DNA from: Virgibacillus dokdonensis
GTDB taxonomy: Bacteria > Bacillota > Bacilli > Bacillales > Amphibacillaceae
Direction: 5' to 3'
Assembly (NCBI RefSeq): GCF_900166595.1
Contig: NZ_LT745763.1
Coordinates: 2,848,986 to 2,912,985 of the forward strand
DNA length: 64,000 nt
In this document: piece after piece, positions 35,085 through 46,951 of the stretch
Layout of the letters: each line of letters begins with the position of its first letter
Numbering within the stretch: position 1 is the stretch's first letter
Made by a program: the position numbers and the translations under genes
Notes under the pieces: model-generated
What the model was told of the DNA's origin: nothing
Databases searched by the model: none
The model's input: the letters and a program-made list of their open reading frames with translations, nothing else

Positions 35085-37433
35085 TTATAGGTTTATCGTT
35101 GTTTGCTTTCCACTTTTCGCTCCATTTATTATAACATGCTGCCCTTCGCTAAGACCAATTACATTCACTTTTATGTCCTGATAACTTGGCTGATACGTAC
35201 CCTCTTTGCGTTTCACTTCAACGGCTACTTGATCCTTTGTCGAGATGATCTCTAAGTCGAGTTTAAGATAAGTACCATTCTCAAAAGCAAATGTTTCTCC
35301 ATCATCATCATAAAGCATACATGTATATGTTGCATCTTTCTGGCTTGCGAAAATATGCATGGTCATATCGGTTCCTTGTTTTTCCTTGTTAGAGATATAA
35401 GGATTTTGCAACACTGCTGTTCCTTTTTTAATAAAGATCGGTAATTGATCCAGTTCTGCATGAACAAGGTGTACTTTACCCCCTTCAAATTCTTTTCCCA
35501 CAATGAAGTCTACCCAATCACCTTCTGGAAAGTATACAGCACGATCTGTAACTGCTGGGGCTAAAATTGGCGCGATCATCACATTATCCCCAACCATAAA
35601 TTGATCGTTTAGATTATAGGTCTTCTCATCAGTAGGATACTCCATGAATAACGGACGCATTACAGGCAAACCTCGTTCACTTGCTTGACGAAACAACGTA
35701 TACCATTGTGGCATCCATTCATAACGCATTTTAATATATCTTCTTATAATATCTTCATACTCTTCCCCAAACTGCCATGGCTCTTGATACAGCGTTCCGA
35801 TAGCTGAATGATTACGGAAAAACGGTGTAAACGCGCCAACTTGCGTCCAACGAACCAATAGTTCTGGGTTTGTATCATGGGCAAATCCACCTACATCAGG
35901 GCCAGTAAAAGCAACACCAGATAACCCTAAGTTCATTACCATTGGCAGACTCATTTGTAAATGTTCCCAAAAGCTCCGATTATCGCCCGTCCATACTGTA
36001 GCATACCGTTGTACACCAGCGTAACCGGAACGAGTAAGCAAAAAAGGACGTTTACCATTTAATTGTTCTTTTAATCCTTCGTAGGTTGCTTTCCCCATTA
36101 ATAAACCGTAGACATTATGCAATGCACGATGTGTTGTAGGATTGCCATCATTCCGATGCATGACAGCGGTATCCATTGTTTTTGTTTCATTAAATACAGC
36201 TGGCTCATTCATATCATTCCAGACACCTTCTACACCCATATCGCTGTAAAACATATGCTTATCGCCCCACCATTTCCTTACACGTTCCTCGGTAAAGTCA
36301 GGAAAGGCGCTTTTACCTGGCCAAACTTCTCCAATATAAATATCATCTTCAAGATACTTACAGAAGTTGTCATCTCTTACCCCTTCTTGGTAAATGGTAT
36401 ATTCAGGATCTTTTTTCACACCTGGATCAACGATTGGCACAACACGAATTCCCATATCTCGAAGATCCGCTATTAATTTTTTAGGATCAGGGAAACGATT
36501 TTTATCAAACGTAAATACACGATAACCATTCATATAATGAATATCTAAATGGATGACATCAACAGGAATATCTCGCTCCACAAATTTTTTCGCTAAAGCA
36601 CGAACTTCTTCTTCCGATTCGTAGCTATACCTTGACTGGTGATAGCCTAATGCCCACTTTGCTGGAAGAGGCATTCTTCCAGTTATGAAAGTATATTGTT
36701 CTAAAACTTCTTTTGGAGTGGGCCCTGCCATCACATAATAATCGACTTGTCCCCCTTCTGCACGAAAGGTATACATATTATTATAGCTTTTCATATCAAA
36801 GGTCGTTCTAAATGTATTATCAAAAAAGATACCATGTGCTTTTCCTTGGCGTAGTGTCATAAAGAAAGGAATAGATTGGTACAAGGGATCTGTTTCTGGA
36901 TTATGCGGTGCATATACATCACTATTCCACATCTCATATTTTTCTCCGCGTTTATCTAAAAAACCACTTTTTTCTCCGAATCCATAGTAATGATCTGTAG
37001 TGAATTTCTCTTTACATACGATTACTTCTCCGTTTTCTCTAAAAGCCATGCCACGTTCTTTTTCTCGAACAATAACGCGTCCGTTGATTTCATGAATAGA
37101 GACACGAAATGGCTGTTTACGTATAGCAACTTCAAGCTCCTCTGTTTGTAACAAAATGATATCCGACATTTCCTTTTCAGTAATTGGCATGTTTTTTGGC
37201 TCTACTACCACTGATTTCGAGTCATTTAAATCAACTTTCCCTGTAGGATTCATTACAACCCTAACAATGGAAGGATGATAAAAACAAACAACGACATGTC
37301 CCTTTTCACATCGAAAAGAGTAGCCTTGGGAATTTCTCTTAAACTCTATTACATTCCCAATATCGCAGAATCGAATTGCTTCTGTCTCTGTATTATTTCC
37401 TGGATGAATAGCAAAACTAGTATCCTCTAGCAC
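35085..37433 (-). CDS. malA: GH31 alpha-glucosidase (maltodextrin-degrading)
   Basis: 782 residues, cytoplasmic. The GH31 (alpha/beta)8 barrel is intact: DVIHLDIHYMNGYRVF near 270, catalytic nucleophile Asp in GVWNDMNEPAVF near 415 and acid/base Asp in WTGDNRSFWEHL near 475, then PFFRNHSAIGT. N-terminal beta-sandwich and C-terminal beta domains flank it. It removes glucose from the non-reducing end of imported dextrins. Gene position between malG and malR supports the role. Confidence 0.9.
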   Translation of the reverse strand: MLEDTSFAIHPGNNTETEAIRFCDIGNVIEFKRNSQGYSFRCEKGHVVVCFYHPSIVRVVMNPTGKVDLNDSKSVVVEPKNMPITEKEMSDIILLQTEELEVAIRKQPFRVSIHEINGRVIVREKERGMAFRENGEVIVCKEKFTTDHYYGFGEKSGFLDKRGEKYEMWNSDVYAPHNPETDPLYQSIPFFMTLRQGKAHGIFFDNTFRTTFDMKSYNNMYTFRAEGGQVDYYVMAGPTPKEVLEQYTFITGRMPLPAKWALGYHQSRYSYESEEEVRALAKKFVERDIPVDVIHLDIHYMNGYRVFTFDKNRFPDPKKLIADLRDMGIRVVPIVDPGVKKDPEYTIYQEGVRDDNFCKYLEDDIYIGEVWPGKSAFPDFTEERVRKWWGDKHMFYSDMGVEGVWNDMNEPAVFNETKTMDTAVMHRNDGNPTTHRALHNVYGLLMGKATYEGLKEQLNGKRPFLLTRSGYAGVQRYATVWTGDNRSFWEHLQMSLPMVMNLGLSGVAFTGPDVGGFAHDTNPELLVRWTQVGAFTPFFRNHSAIGTLYQEPWQFGEEYEDIIRRYIKMRYEWMPQWYTLFRQASERGLPVMRPLFMEYPTDEKTYNLNDQFMVGDNVMIAPILAPAVTDRAVYFPEGDWVDFIVGKEFEGGKVHLVHAELDQLPIFIKKGTAVLQNPYISNKEKQGTDMTMHIFASQKDATYTCMLYDDDGETFAFENGTYLKLDLEIISTKDQVAVEVKRKEGTYQPSYQDIKVNVIGLSEGQHVIINGAKSGKQTTINL

Positions 37434-37480
37434 GGTAATACCTCCTACTGTCGATTTTCGAACCGAAAAAAGATATGTTG

Positions 37481-38329
37481 CTACCCTTTCGTCGCTCCTG
37501 AGGTTAAACCAGAAATTAAGTAACGTTGCAATAATAAGAACACAAGCGCAATTGGCACAGCAATAAGGATGGAACCAGCAGCAAACCTAGTGAAATTTGT
37601 TGAAAATTGGTCATTGATAAAATTAAATAACCCTAGTGCTAATGTATATTTTTCAGGACTTGTTAGCACAATCCTTGGCAATAAAAAGTCCATAAATGGC
37701 GCCATAAAATTAAATAATGCGACAACGGCTAAAATAGGCTTGGCCAATGGTAACATAATCGTCCAAAATATTTTTAAATGACCTGCCCCATCTATTTTTG
37801 CCGCTTCGTCCAGTTCTTTAGGTATCGTATCAAAGTACCCTTTCACCAACCATGCGTTGAAAGGAATTTGCCCACCTAAATAGATTAACATTAAACCATA
37901 AAGAGAATCGGTTAAGCCAATTGTATTTAATAGAATGTACAAAGCAACCATACCCATTAAAGCAGGAAACATTTGTAATAGTAAAAACATGTACAATCCG
38001 TATTTTCTACCAACAAATTTGTATCGTGAAAATGCGTATGCAATTAACGATGTAATGATAACCGAACCGACAGAATTGACAACGGCAACATAAAGGCTAT
38101 TTTTATACCAGATGACATAATCACTATTTGGATCAGTAAACAACCATTTATAATGTTCTAACGTTGGGTTTTTTGGTATTAGCTCTGTAACCATCATGTT
38201 AGAACCCGGATTTAAGCTCATCATAAATGCCCAAAACAGTGGGTATGCGATTAAAACAAACATAACAAATAAAAAAATATAGATAAACGTTACTTCTATT
38301 TTTGATTTTTTCTTACGCGACATAGCCAT
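37481..38329 (-). CDS. malG: Maltodextrin ABC transporter permease MalG
   Basis: 282 residues with six helices. The EAA loop contacting the ATPase is ELDEAAKIDGAGHLKIFWTIMLPLAKP. The start ATG overlaps the malF stop (TAATG) behind GGAGGGG, so it is coupled to malF. No ATPase gene is in the cluster; a shared MsmX-type ATPase elsewhere would be needed. Confidence 0.92.
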   Translation of the reverse strand: MAMSRKKKSKIEVTFIYIFLFVMFVLIAYPLFWAFMMSLNPGSNMMVTELIPKNPTLEHYKWLFTDPNSDYVIWYKNSLYVAVVNSVGSVIITSLIAYAFSRYKFVGRKYGLYMFLLLQMFPALMGMVALYILLNTIGLTDSLYGLMLIYLGGQIPFNAWLVKGYFDTIPKELDEAAKIDGAGHLKIFWTIMLPLAKPILAVVALFNFMAPFMDFLLPRIVLTSPEKYTLALGLFNFINDQFSTNFTRFAAGSILIAVPIALVFLLLQRYLISGLTSGATKG

Positions 38330-39624
38330 TAGTAACGCCCCTCCTCTTTAAACGAAGCCGTTTTTCTAAACTGATAAAAGGCAAATATAGAAACAACTAA
38401 CCCCATAATTATCGTGATTGCAGCAGCCATATTGTAGTTATTAGATTCAAATGTTAGTTTATACACCCAGGATATTAGTATATCTGTTCCCCCAGCGTTT
38501 TGACCACGAACTGCTGGGTTACCTTCATTAAATAAGTAAATAATATTAAAGTTATTAAAGTTTCCTGCATATTGCATAATTAACAATGGCGCAGTTGCAA
38601 ATAAAATATGCGGTAATGTAATGTGTCGTAATTTTTGCCATCTTGTACCACCATCCACATCTGCTGCTTCGTACATATCTCGAGGAACGCTTTGCAATAC
38701 ACCTGTAAATAAAGCAAACACAAACGGAAAACCTAGCCACGTTTGAATCATAATTAAAGCAACCTTTGTCCAAAATGGATCAGATAACCAAGGCAACATA
38801 ACATTAAACTGGCTTAGAATATCACGATTAATGGCTCCAAAAGTAGGATTAAATAAGGCCGAGAAAATTAAGATAGAGACAAACGCCGGAACCGCCCAAG
38901 GAAGAATTAGTATCGTCCGTATTGCCCGTTTAAATTTTATTCGTGTATCGTTTACTAACAATGCTAATATTAACCCTAAAGCAATCTGCAATGTAGTGGC
39001 AACAACCGTCCATACTATCGTCCAACTAAAAACACTAAAAAATGTATCTTTCCAAATATCAATATGAACTAAATCAACAAAATTAGTAAAACCCACCCAA
39101 TCCAACAGTTTTCGGGGAGGGGCATTATATTGATTGTAGTTTGTAAATGCTAACGCAAACATAAATAGTAAAGGTACTACAACAATAAATAACAACATAA
39201 TTAACCCCGGCATTATCATGAAATAAGGGAAACCGTTGTTATAAAACCCTTTTACACCCTGTAACAAGGTTGGTTTAGGTCGATTTGCTTCTCTTGCTAT
39301 GGCGTCAGAACGAGCATCCATAAAATTATAGATGTATATTCCAATACCGAATGCTAATACAATTAATGAAATTAAACCTTGAATAAGTAATTGAATAGAA
39401 TGGTGTTCCCTAGGTATCGTACCAAGTGTAAAAAGCCCCCAAATACCTATATCTATATAATCCCAAGTTGTAATTAAAAATGCAGTTGAAATAATTAAAA
39501 ATATAAAACCTTTTAAAAAACGTCGATTATACATTTGTCCTAAACCAGGTATAATAGATAAGATTACTGCTAGTGTACGAGGTTGTATTTTTCGGGTTTT
39601 AGATACCATCTTTTCTTCAGCCAT
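38329..39624 (-). CDS. malF: Maltodextrin ABC transporter permease MalF
   Basis: 431 residues from the ATG at 39624 behind GAGGAGGAG; the frame is open 26 codons further but without a ribosome site. Extra N-terminal helices (LAVILSIIPGLGQMYNRRFLKG) precede the MalF core, and the EAA loop is DMYEAADVDGGTRWQKLRHITLPHI. The N-terminal extension with a TM2-like GxGQMYN motif is common in Bacillus MalF/MdxF. Confidence 0.9.
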   Translation of the reverse strand: MAEEKMVSKTRKIQPRTLAVILSIIPGLGQMYNRRFLKGFIFLIISTAFLITTWDYIDIGIWGLFTLGTIPREHHSIQLLIQGLISLIVLAFGIGIYIYNFMDARSDAIAREANRPKPTLLQGVKGFYNNGFPYFMIMPGLIMLLFIVVVPLLFMFALAFTNYNQYNAPPRKLLDWVGFTNFVDLVHIDIWKDTFFSVFSWTIVWTVVATTLQIALGLILALLVNDTRIKFKRAIRTILILPWAVPAFVSILIFSALFNPTFGAINRDILSQFNVMLPWLSDPFWTKVALIMIQTWLGFPFVFALFTGVLQSVPRDMYEAADVDGGTRWQKLRHITLPHILFATAPLLIMQYAGNFNNFNIIYLFNEGNPAVRGQNAGGTDILISWVYKLTFESNNYNMAAAITIIMGLVVSIFAFYQFRKTASFKEEGRY

Positions 39625-39673
39625 CCCGTTTCTCCTCCTCTTGAAACATACTGTGACAAAATTTATCGTAAGC

Positions 39674-39704
39674 GATTGCGGTATAGTCTCTCTATACCGC
39701 AATC
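39674..39704 (-). promoter_or_regulatory. Strong intercistronic stem-loop between malE and malF
   Basis: GATTGCGGTATAG-TCTCT-CTATACCGCAATC, a 13-bp perfect stem without a T run. Such hairpins usually stabilise the upstream mRNA segment, giving more binding protein than permease. Confidence 0.6.
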
Positions 39705-39709
39705 ATATT

Positions 39710-40984
39710 TTAATTAGCGCCAGTAGACTCTATTTTTTGTTTAATAGACTCTACTGCCTCATTTAAAACTTCCTCTACAGGTTCACCTTTAGAAATAAAG
39801 TTTAAAGCATCATTAAACGGTTCCCATACTTGCTGCATAGCCGGTACACTAGGCATAGGCTCTCCATATTTAGTCTGTTCAGCAAATGCTGAGTAAAGAG
39901 GATTTTCAACAATTTCCGGGTCTTCCATGGCATCTTTACGCGCAGGTAGTTCTCCGGCAATATCGTAATAAAGTAAAGAACTCTCAAAATTAGTCAAATA
40001 AGCCATTAAATCTTGAGCCCACTCTTTGTTTTCTGAATAATAAGAAAGCATATATGACTTAATACCTACAAATGATTTAGGGTGTTCCCGGTTATCTAAA
40101 ACAGGAATTGGAGCTGCACCTAAATCTTCTCCTAAATCTTCCTCATATTCTCGAACCATCCACGGTCCATTGATAACTGCGGAAACCTTACCTTCTTTAA
40201 ATAAACCATTCAATATATCAGGAGTTAGATCTTGTGGAATATATTCTTTTTCGTACCATTCTTGTACTAATTCTCCACCTTTGATAGCGCCTTCATTATT
40301 TAAACCGATATCCGTTGTATCGTATTTCCCATTTTCATTTCCGAAAACGTAAGCTCCATTTCCTGAAAAGAATGGATATACAAAATACAAATTCGCTGCT
40401 TCTAACAAAAATCCATATTCATCTCTTGCAGGATTAGTATCCTTTTCAGCAATTTCCATAATCTGTTTCATTTCTTTCGGTTCTTCTTTTACACGAGACT
40501 TGTTATAAAACAGAGCATAAGTTTCCGAAACAGCTGGATAACCCCAATACTCTTCCTCATATTGCACAGCTTTCAAAGCATTCTCTGTATATTCTTCTTC
40601 TTTTTCTCCAAGATCAATTGGCTCTACCAATCCTCTAAGGACTAAGTCGCCTATTCTATCATGAGGTTGGTAAATAACGTCTGGTCCATTACCTGCAGGA
40701 CCCTCTACATCCAATTTTTCAATTTGTTCTAACATACTAACTGGAATCATTTCAACTTTAATCCCTGTTTCTTCTGTGTACTTTTTGGTCATTTTTTCTA
40801 AGGCTTCTCTTTGTTTTTCTTCATCATTTACCCACAGCGTTAAAGTTTCTGGTTTTTCTGGCATTTCATCAGTAGTTTTGGCATCTTCTTTTTCACCTGA
40901 TTTTTTACTATCATCAGGCCCACAAGCTGCTAAAAAGCCAATAAGTAAAAACATTGCAAGTAAATACATAAAACCTTTTTTCAT
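39710..40984 (-). CDS. malE: Maltodextrin-binding lipoprotein MalE
   Basis: 424 residues. A lipoprotein signal with lipobox LAAC (Cys21) is followed by a linker rich in D, E and K, then a type I solute-binding fold with LTLWVNDEEKQREALEKM, YQPHDRIGDLVLRGL and NGPWMVREYEEDLG, all typical of MalE/MdxE. First gene of the operon; promoter and operator lie just upstream. Binds linear or cyclic dextrins for MalFG. Confidence 0.92.
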   Translation of the reverse strand: MKKGFMYLLAMFLLIGFLAACGPDDSKKSGEKEDAKTTDEMPEKPETLTLWVNDEEKQREALEKMTKKYTEETGIKVEMIPVSMLEQIEKLDVEGPAGNGPDVIYQPHDRIGDLVLRGLVEPIDLGEKEEEYTENALKAVQYEEEYWGYPAVSETYALFYNKSRVKEEPKEMKQIMEIAEKDTNPARDEYGFLLEAANLYFVYPFFSGNGAYVFGNENGKYDTTDIGLNNEGAIKGGELVQEWYEKEYIPQDLTPDILNGLFKEGKVSAVINGPWMVREYEEDLGEDLGAAPIPVLDNREHPKSFVGIKSYMLSYYSENKEWAQDLMAYLTNFESSLLYYDIAGELPARKDAMEDPEIVENPLYSAFAEQTKYGEPMPSVPAMQQVWEPFNDALNFISKGEPVEEVLNEAVESIKQKIESTGAN

Positions 40985-41032
40985 ATTTGACCCTCCTAAA
41001 AATGAAGTTATTCACAATCAGCACATTTTGTG

Positions 41033-41087
41033 AAAACGTTTGCGCTATATTGTATTTTTATTATACATCAATTTAAGTAAAATGCAA
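41033..41087 (-). promoter_or_regulatory. malE promoter with MalR-type operator
   Basis: On the minus strand TTGCAT (41082-41087), 16 bp, TATAAT (41060-41065). The operator AAAACGTTTGCGC (41033-41045) lies just after the expected transcription start, where a LacI-family repressor would block it. It also resembles a cre site. Confidence 0.65.
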
Positions 41088-41127
41088 TATTAAATATAAA
41101 TTGTTTTCTTTATTAAGTATAGTATGG

Positions 41128-41180
41128 TTACGTTTGCAACGAATTACACTTTATTCTCATTATATTAGCGCAAACGTTTT
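41128..41180. promoter_or_regulatory. Operators in the malE-cgt intergenic region
   Basis: GCGCAAACGTTTT at 41168-41180 is the exact reverse complement of the malE operator core. A weaker ACGTTTGC half-match lies at 41130-41137. Spacing to the first site allows looping between the divergent promoters. Confidence 0.55.
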
Positions 41181-41223
41181 GATGAAGGGTAACTGAATTT
41201 TTTATTAATCCTTCACTTTTAGA

Positions 41224-41251
41224 TTGACATTTTAAATTAAGCGTTTAATAA
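41224..41251 (+). promoter_or_regulatory. Candidate promoter for cgt
   Basis: TTGACA, 16-bp spacer, TAATAA. It leaves a leader of about 140 nt that contains a complete intrinsic terminator. Confidence 0.45.
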
Positions 41252-41307
41252 TTAATTTATATACTATGTTAGACAGCATAATTTGAGGGCAATGCTTTTG
41301 TTTATCA

Positions 41308-41346
41308 AACAACCCCGACTTTTGATGAAGTCGGGGTTGTTTTTTT
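41308..41346 (+). terminator. Intrinsic terminator inside the cgt leader
   Basis: AACAACCCCGACTT and AAGTCGGGGTTGTT form a 14-bp perfect stem with a 6-nt loop, followed by T5. It lies 55 bp before the cgt start and after the only good plus-strand promoter, so it would act as an attenuator unless cgt has another start site. Confidence 0.75.
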
Positions 41347-41400
41347 GAAGGGAGGGTAATTGTTGCTAACTTCTCACAAAATTATAAGGAGGATGTATGA

Positions 41401-43509
41401 ATGAAAAATATTTGGAAATCGCTTGCATTAATTATTTTTATTTTTTTCGCCACACCCAACCTCGTTTCAGCTGATCAAAATGAAATGAGCACAATTAATT
41501 ACTCTAAAGATGTTATTTACCAAATTGTAACAGACCGCTTTTGGGACGGCGATAAAAATAACAACCCACCAAGTGATATATACAGCGCGGACTGCCAAAA
41601 CCTTCATAAGTATTGTGGAGGGGATTGGCAAGGAATTATAGACAAAATTAATGACGGTTATTTAACAGACTTAGGCATTACAGCTATTTGGATTTCTCAA
41701 CCAGTTGAAAATATACATGCTTTGCATCCAAATGGCTATACATCATACCATGGTTATTGGGCTAAAGATTATAAACGAACAAACCCTTATTACGGAGATT
41801 TTTCTGATTTTGATCTTTTAATCAATACTGCACACCAAAATAATATTAAAGTAATAATGGATTTTACACCTAACCACTCTTCTCCAGCTTTAGAGTCAGA
41901 TCCAAATTATGCTGAAAACGGAGCAGTATTTGATGACGGCTCATTATTAGGTAGTTATTCCAATGACCCTGAAAATATTTTTAACCATAATGGAGGAACT
42001 GATTTTTCAAGTTACGAAGATAGTATTTATCGAAACCTATATGACTTAGCTGATTATAATTTAAATAGCGCCAAAATGGACAACTATTTAAAAGATTCCA
42101 TTAAGTTATGGCTAGATAAAGGCATTGATGGTATCAGAGTAGATGCAGTAAAACATATGCCTCAAGGATGGCAGAAATCACTAATGAATGAGATTTATAC
42201 ACATAAGCCTGTATTCACTTTTGGAGAATGGTTTTTGGGTAAAGGAGAAATTGATCCAAAAAACCACCATTTTGCTAATGATAGTGGTATGAGCTTATTG
42301 GATTTTAGATATGGACAAACTATTCGTTCTGTTTTAAAGGATGGTACAAGTAATTGGCATCAATTTCATGAGATGATAAAACAAACAAAAAATAATTACA
42401 ATGAAGTAAATGATCAAGTAACATTTATTGATAACCATGATATGGCTAGATTTACATCTGAAAAGTCTTCAAAAACATCTACAGATATTGCATTAGCAGT
42501 ATTATTAACTTCTAGAGGCGTACCTACTATCTATTATGGTACGGAACAATATTTAACTGGAGACAAAGACCCTGAAAACAGAAAACCAATGACAAAGTTT
42601 GATAAAACTACGAAAGCATATAAAGTCATCCAAAAGCTATCAAACTTAAGAAAAACAAATCCAGCTCTTGGCTACGGACGTACAAAACAAAGATGGATAA
42701 ATTCAGACGTATATATATTTGAAAGAAAATTTGGTAACAACGTTGTGATAACCGCTGTAAATAAATCAGATAAAACGTATACAATTTCTAATCTTAAAAC
42801 ATCCTTTCCAAAAGGAAAATATCGAGACATACTAAACAGTAACTTAGCTGGAGTAGATTTGGTTGTTCAAGATAATGGAGATGCGGATAATTTTGATATC
42901 GAACCAAATTCAGTATCTGTTTGGGAATGTACTCAAAAATCTGAATCACCCTTAATAGGACATGTTGGTCCTATGGAAGGACAATATGGAAATACGGTTA
43001 CAGTTTCTGGAGAAGGGTTTGGAAAGGAAAGAGGTACCCTAAAAATAGGGGATGAAAAGGCAAAAATAATAAGCTGGGATGATTCAAAAATAAAATTCCA
43101 AATACCGAAGATGTCTGGCGGAAAATATGATATTTCACTTAAAACATCTCAAAAAATAGAAAGCAATACCTATCAAGATTTTGAAGTTTTAAACGGAAAA
43201 CAAGTAAGTATTCAATTTGTAGTTAATGACGCCTATACAAGAACGGGAGATAATATTTATCTAACCGGTAATATAAGTGAACTTGGCAATTGGAAAACCG
43301 AGGAAGCCATTGGTCCTATGTTCAATCAAGTTCAGTATAAGTATCCTAAATGGTATTATGAGGTAAGTGTCCCTGCTAATAAAAAAATTGAATTTAAATT
43401 TATAAAAAAAGATCATACAGGTACTGTAATATGGGAAAGTGGAAAAAATCACACATATACTACACCAAAACAAGGGACCGATACAATTAAAGTAGATTGG
43501 CAGGAATAA
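41401..43509 (+). CDS. cgt: Secreted cyclomaltodextrin glucanotransferase (CGTase)
   Basis: 702 residues in the classic five-domain plan: signal peptide (1-24, cut after VSA), catalytic A/B domains (about 25-425), C domain, a TIG/IPT D domain ([19 protein letters not shown] near 520) and a CBM20 starch-binding E domain (600-702). Catalytic Asp248 (GIRVDAVKH), Glu276 (FTFGEWF) and Asp347 (DNHDM) are present. Tyr214 ([10 protein letters not shown]) is the central CGTase residue that favours cyclisation. The substrate loop after PVENI is several residues shorter than in B. circulans enzymes. Confidence 0.93.
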   Translation: MKNIWKSLALIIFIFFATPNLVSADQNEMSTINYSKDVIYQIVTDRFWDGDKNNNPPSDIYSADCQNLHKYCGGDWQGIIDKINDGYLTDLGITAIWISQPVENIHALHPNGYTSYHGYWAKDYKRTNPYYGDFSDFDLLINTAHQNNIKVIMDFTPNHSSPALESDPNYAENGAVFDDGSLLGSYSNDPENIFNHNGGTDFSSYEDSIYRNLYDLADYNLNSAKMDNYLKDSIKLWLDKGIDGIRVDAVKHMPQGWQKSLMNEIYTHKPVFTFGEWFLGKGEIDPKNHHFANDSGMSLLDFRYGQTIRSVLKDGTSNWHQFHEMIKQTKNNYNEVNDQVTFIDNHDMARFTSEKSSKTSTDIALAVLLTSRGVPTIYYGTEQYLTGDKDPENRKPMTKFDKTTKAYKVIQKLSNLRKTNPALGYGRTKQRWINSDVYIFERKFGNNVVITAVNKSDKTYTISNLKTSFPKGKYRDILNSNLAGVDLVVQDNGDADNFDIEPNSVSVWECTQKSESPLIGHVGPMEGQYGNTVTVSGEGFGKERGTLKIGDEKAKIISWDDSKIKFQIPKMSGGKYDISLKTSQKIESNTYQDFEVLNGKQVSIQFVVNDAYTRTGDNIYLTGNISELGNWKTEEAIGPMFNQVQYKYPKWYYEVSVPANKKIEFKFIKKDHTGTVIWESGKNHTYTTPKQGTDTIKVDWQE

Positions 43510-43593
43510 ATATTTAACTCACTTTAATGGAAGGTGGCTCGCGCTCTATGCGAGCTGTGGTGGTTTCTGACTCTAGTAACAAAGGAATTTTAA

Positions 43594-45417
<1,824 letters not shown>

Positions 45418-45422
45418 TATGT

Positions 45423-45457
45423 AAAGCCTTTTGAGGTGGTTTCTCAAAAGGCTTTTT
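45423..45457 (+). terminator. Terminator of the cyclomaltodextrinase gene
   Basis: AAAGCCTTTTGAG and CTCAAAAGGCTTT pair perfectly around a 7-nt loop, followed by a T run. Confidence 0.85.
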
Positions 45458-45503
45458 CGTACTATAGGATGGCTTCGATGTTTCGTATATGGCTGATAGT
45501 ATC

Positions 45504-45997
45504 TTAAGATAACTCAATTTGTCCACCTGCTTTATGCAACAGAAATGAATGAATTTGTTGTTTGTGGTGATTATCATGCCAAATAAATGCGGCAATATAA
45601 TTAAATAATGTGTGTGGATAACCAGAATATTGATCCATTTTCTCGCCGTTTAATGTGAAGTTTGCAAAAGATTCAGCTTCTGTTTTCTGTTTTACAGCAA
45701 AAACTAATTTTTCACGCGTAATCGTTTTTTGCTCAATGAGATGTTTGCATATGCACAGGCTGGCGTGTTGATTATTTCAAAGTCCACGCTCTGAATAGTA
45801 GCATCTTGCTTCATTTTTGGAAGCATTTCTTCAAGAATGTACCTATCCCAAAAAGTCATATGACTAATGATCTCTGCTGTCGACCACTTCCCTTTCGCAA
45901 TTGCTTGGAACATGTCATCTTCTGGCACTTTGGTTAACTCGCTTATCCAATTATTGCATATAGCAAATGCATGTACTAACGCTTTCATACTTTCCAT
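45504..45997 (-). pseudogene. DinB-superfamily protein gene, frameshifted
   Basis: The start ATG at 45997 has GGGAGGAAG. Codons 1-75 read as a DinB N-terminus (NNWISELTKVPEDDMFQ, WSTAEIISHMTFWDRYI). Near 45772 the frame must shift: the other frame continues NQHASL.., then ITREKLVFAVKQ and a characteristic FIWHDNHHKQQIHSFL end with stop at 45504. A one-base deletion explains it. The intact product would be about 165 residues with histidines for a metal site. Confidence 0.75.
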
Positions 45998-46170
45998 CGT
46001 TCTTCCTCCCCACTCCCCATATAATTCGATATAATCATTAGTACCCAAACGCCCATCATACATATTATCCAAATTTACGAAAAAGTCCTTCTTTTGGGAT
46101 TTTTATTTCTATGAGGAAAAGGGTTGATGAATAAAAATGATAGGAGTATTATATTTTATGTAATACCTTT

Positions 46171-46243
46171 GCTGGTGTAGCACAGTTGGTAGTGCACTTC
46201 ACTCGTAATGAAGGGGTCGGAGGTTCGAATCCTCTCACCAGCA
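46171..46243 (+). tRNA. tRNA-Thr (anticodon CGU)
   Basis: 73 nt folding to a standard cloverleaf: acceptor GCTGGTG/CACCAGC, D arm GCAC/GTGC, anticodon stem CTTCA/TGAAG with loop CTCGTAA, T arm GGAGG-TTCGAAT-CCTCT, discriminator A. No encoded CCA. The 3' part from 46200 is the integration site of the element. Confidence 0.93.
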
Positions 46244-46244
46244 T
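46200..46244. repeat. attL core (45 bp)
   Basis: CACTCGTAATGAAGGGGTCG onwards to GCAT. It restores the 3' part of the tRNA gene, so the tRNA stays functional after integration. Confidence 0.9.
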
Positions 46245-46255
46245 TAATACAGTAG

Positions 46256-46299
46256 AGCGCTTAAACCTTTTATGTCAATGGTTTAGGTGCTCGTTTTTA
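46256..46299 (+). terminator. Terminator after tRNA-Thr, supplied by the element
   Basis: AGCGCTTAAACC and GGTTTAGGTGCT pair over 12 positions with G-U pairs, followed by T5. Confidence 0.65.
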
Positions 46300-46335
46300 T
46301 TGGTACAGTTTATACTATTTTTGAGTGATACAGCA

Positions 46336-46362
46336 TTTTTGCCGCAAAACTGCCACAAAAAA
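46336..46362. promoter_or_regulatory. Left arm-type integrase sites
   Basis: TTTTTGCCGCAAAACTGCCA: two TGCC(g/a)CAAAA units 11 bp apart. Similar TGCC..CAAA units lie beside attR at 62077-62112, as expected for arm sites of a tyrosine recombinase. Confidence 0.5.
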
Positions 46363-46501
46363 ATGTAACCTTATATTAATAAATTCATATAATAAATGAA
46401 AAACGTATGGTGTGTTTTAAGTCGGTTAAAATTTTGTTGTCGATATAGAACTTTTTCTTTTAATAATATTAATACCATCGTTTTTAATAATTCCTCAATA
46501 G

Positions 46502-46951
46502 AACGGGAGCTTTGGGGCAACAGAAGCGGCGAAAGCTTTAAGTTTTTCAAAACCTCATGATGCAATAAAAAATCACGTTGATGAGGATGACTCCGCCATC
46601 CACGGAGTCATCGACAAACTAGGCAGAAAACAAAGAAAGAAATTCGTGAATGAATCGGGATTGTACGCTTTGATCTTTGGAGCTTCTAAGCAAGGTAATA
46701 ATCCAGAAATAAGAGAAAGAGCTAAGAAATTTAAACGTTGGGTAACTCATGAAGTGCTTCCGTCAATCAGAAAACATGGAATGTACATGACAAACCAACT
46801 AGCACAAGAAATTACGAACAATCCAGAAATCATCCATTTTATTGCAGAGCAAGTCGCCAAAATAAATACGGCTAATAATCAATACCATGAACAAACGAAC
46901 AACAAATTAGAAGTTATCGACAAAAAGATTTTTAGTTATCAATTCCTGTGA
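46502..46951 (+). pseudogene. BRO-N family phage antirepressor, 5'-truncated
   Basis: Open from the TAG at 46499. The frame reads FGATEAAKALSFSKPHDAIK, then NESGLYALIFGASKQG and FKRWVTHEVLPSIRKHGMYM, a good BRO-N domain lacking about 25 N-terminal residues. The C-terminal DNA-binding/KilAC part is also cut; the frame ends where it meets a convergent gene. In satellites and prophages such proteins relieve repression. Confidence 0.8.

Noticed and set aside
46186..46368. 60-codon open frame through the tRNA-Thr gene
   Set aside because: It reads through a tRNA and its terminator.
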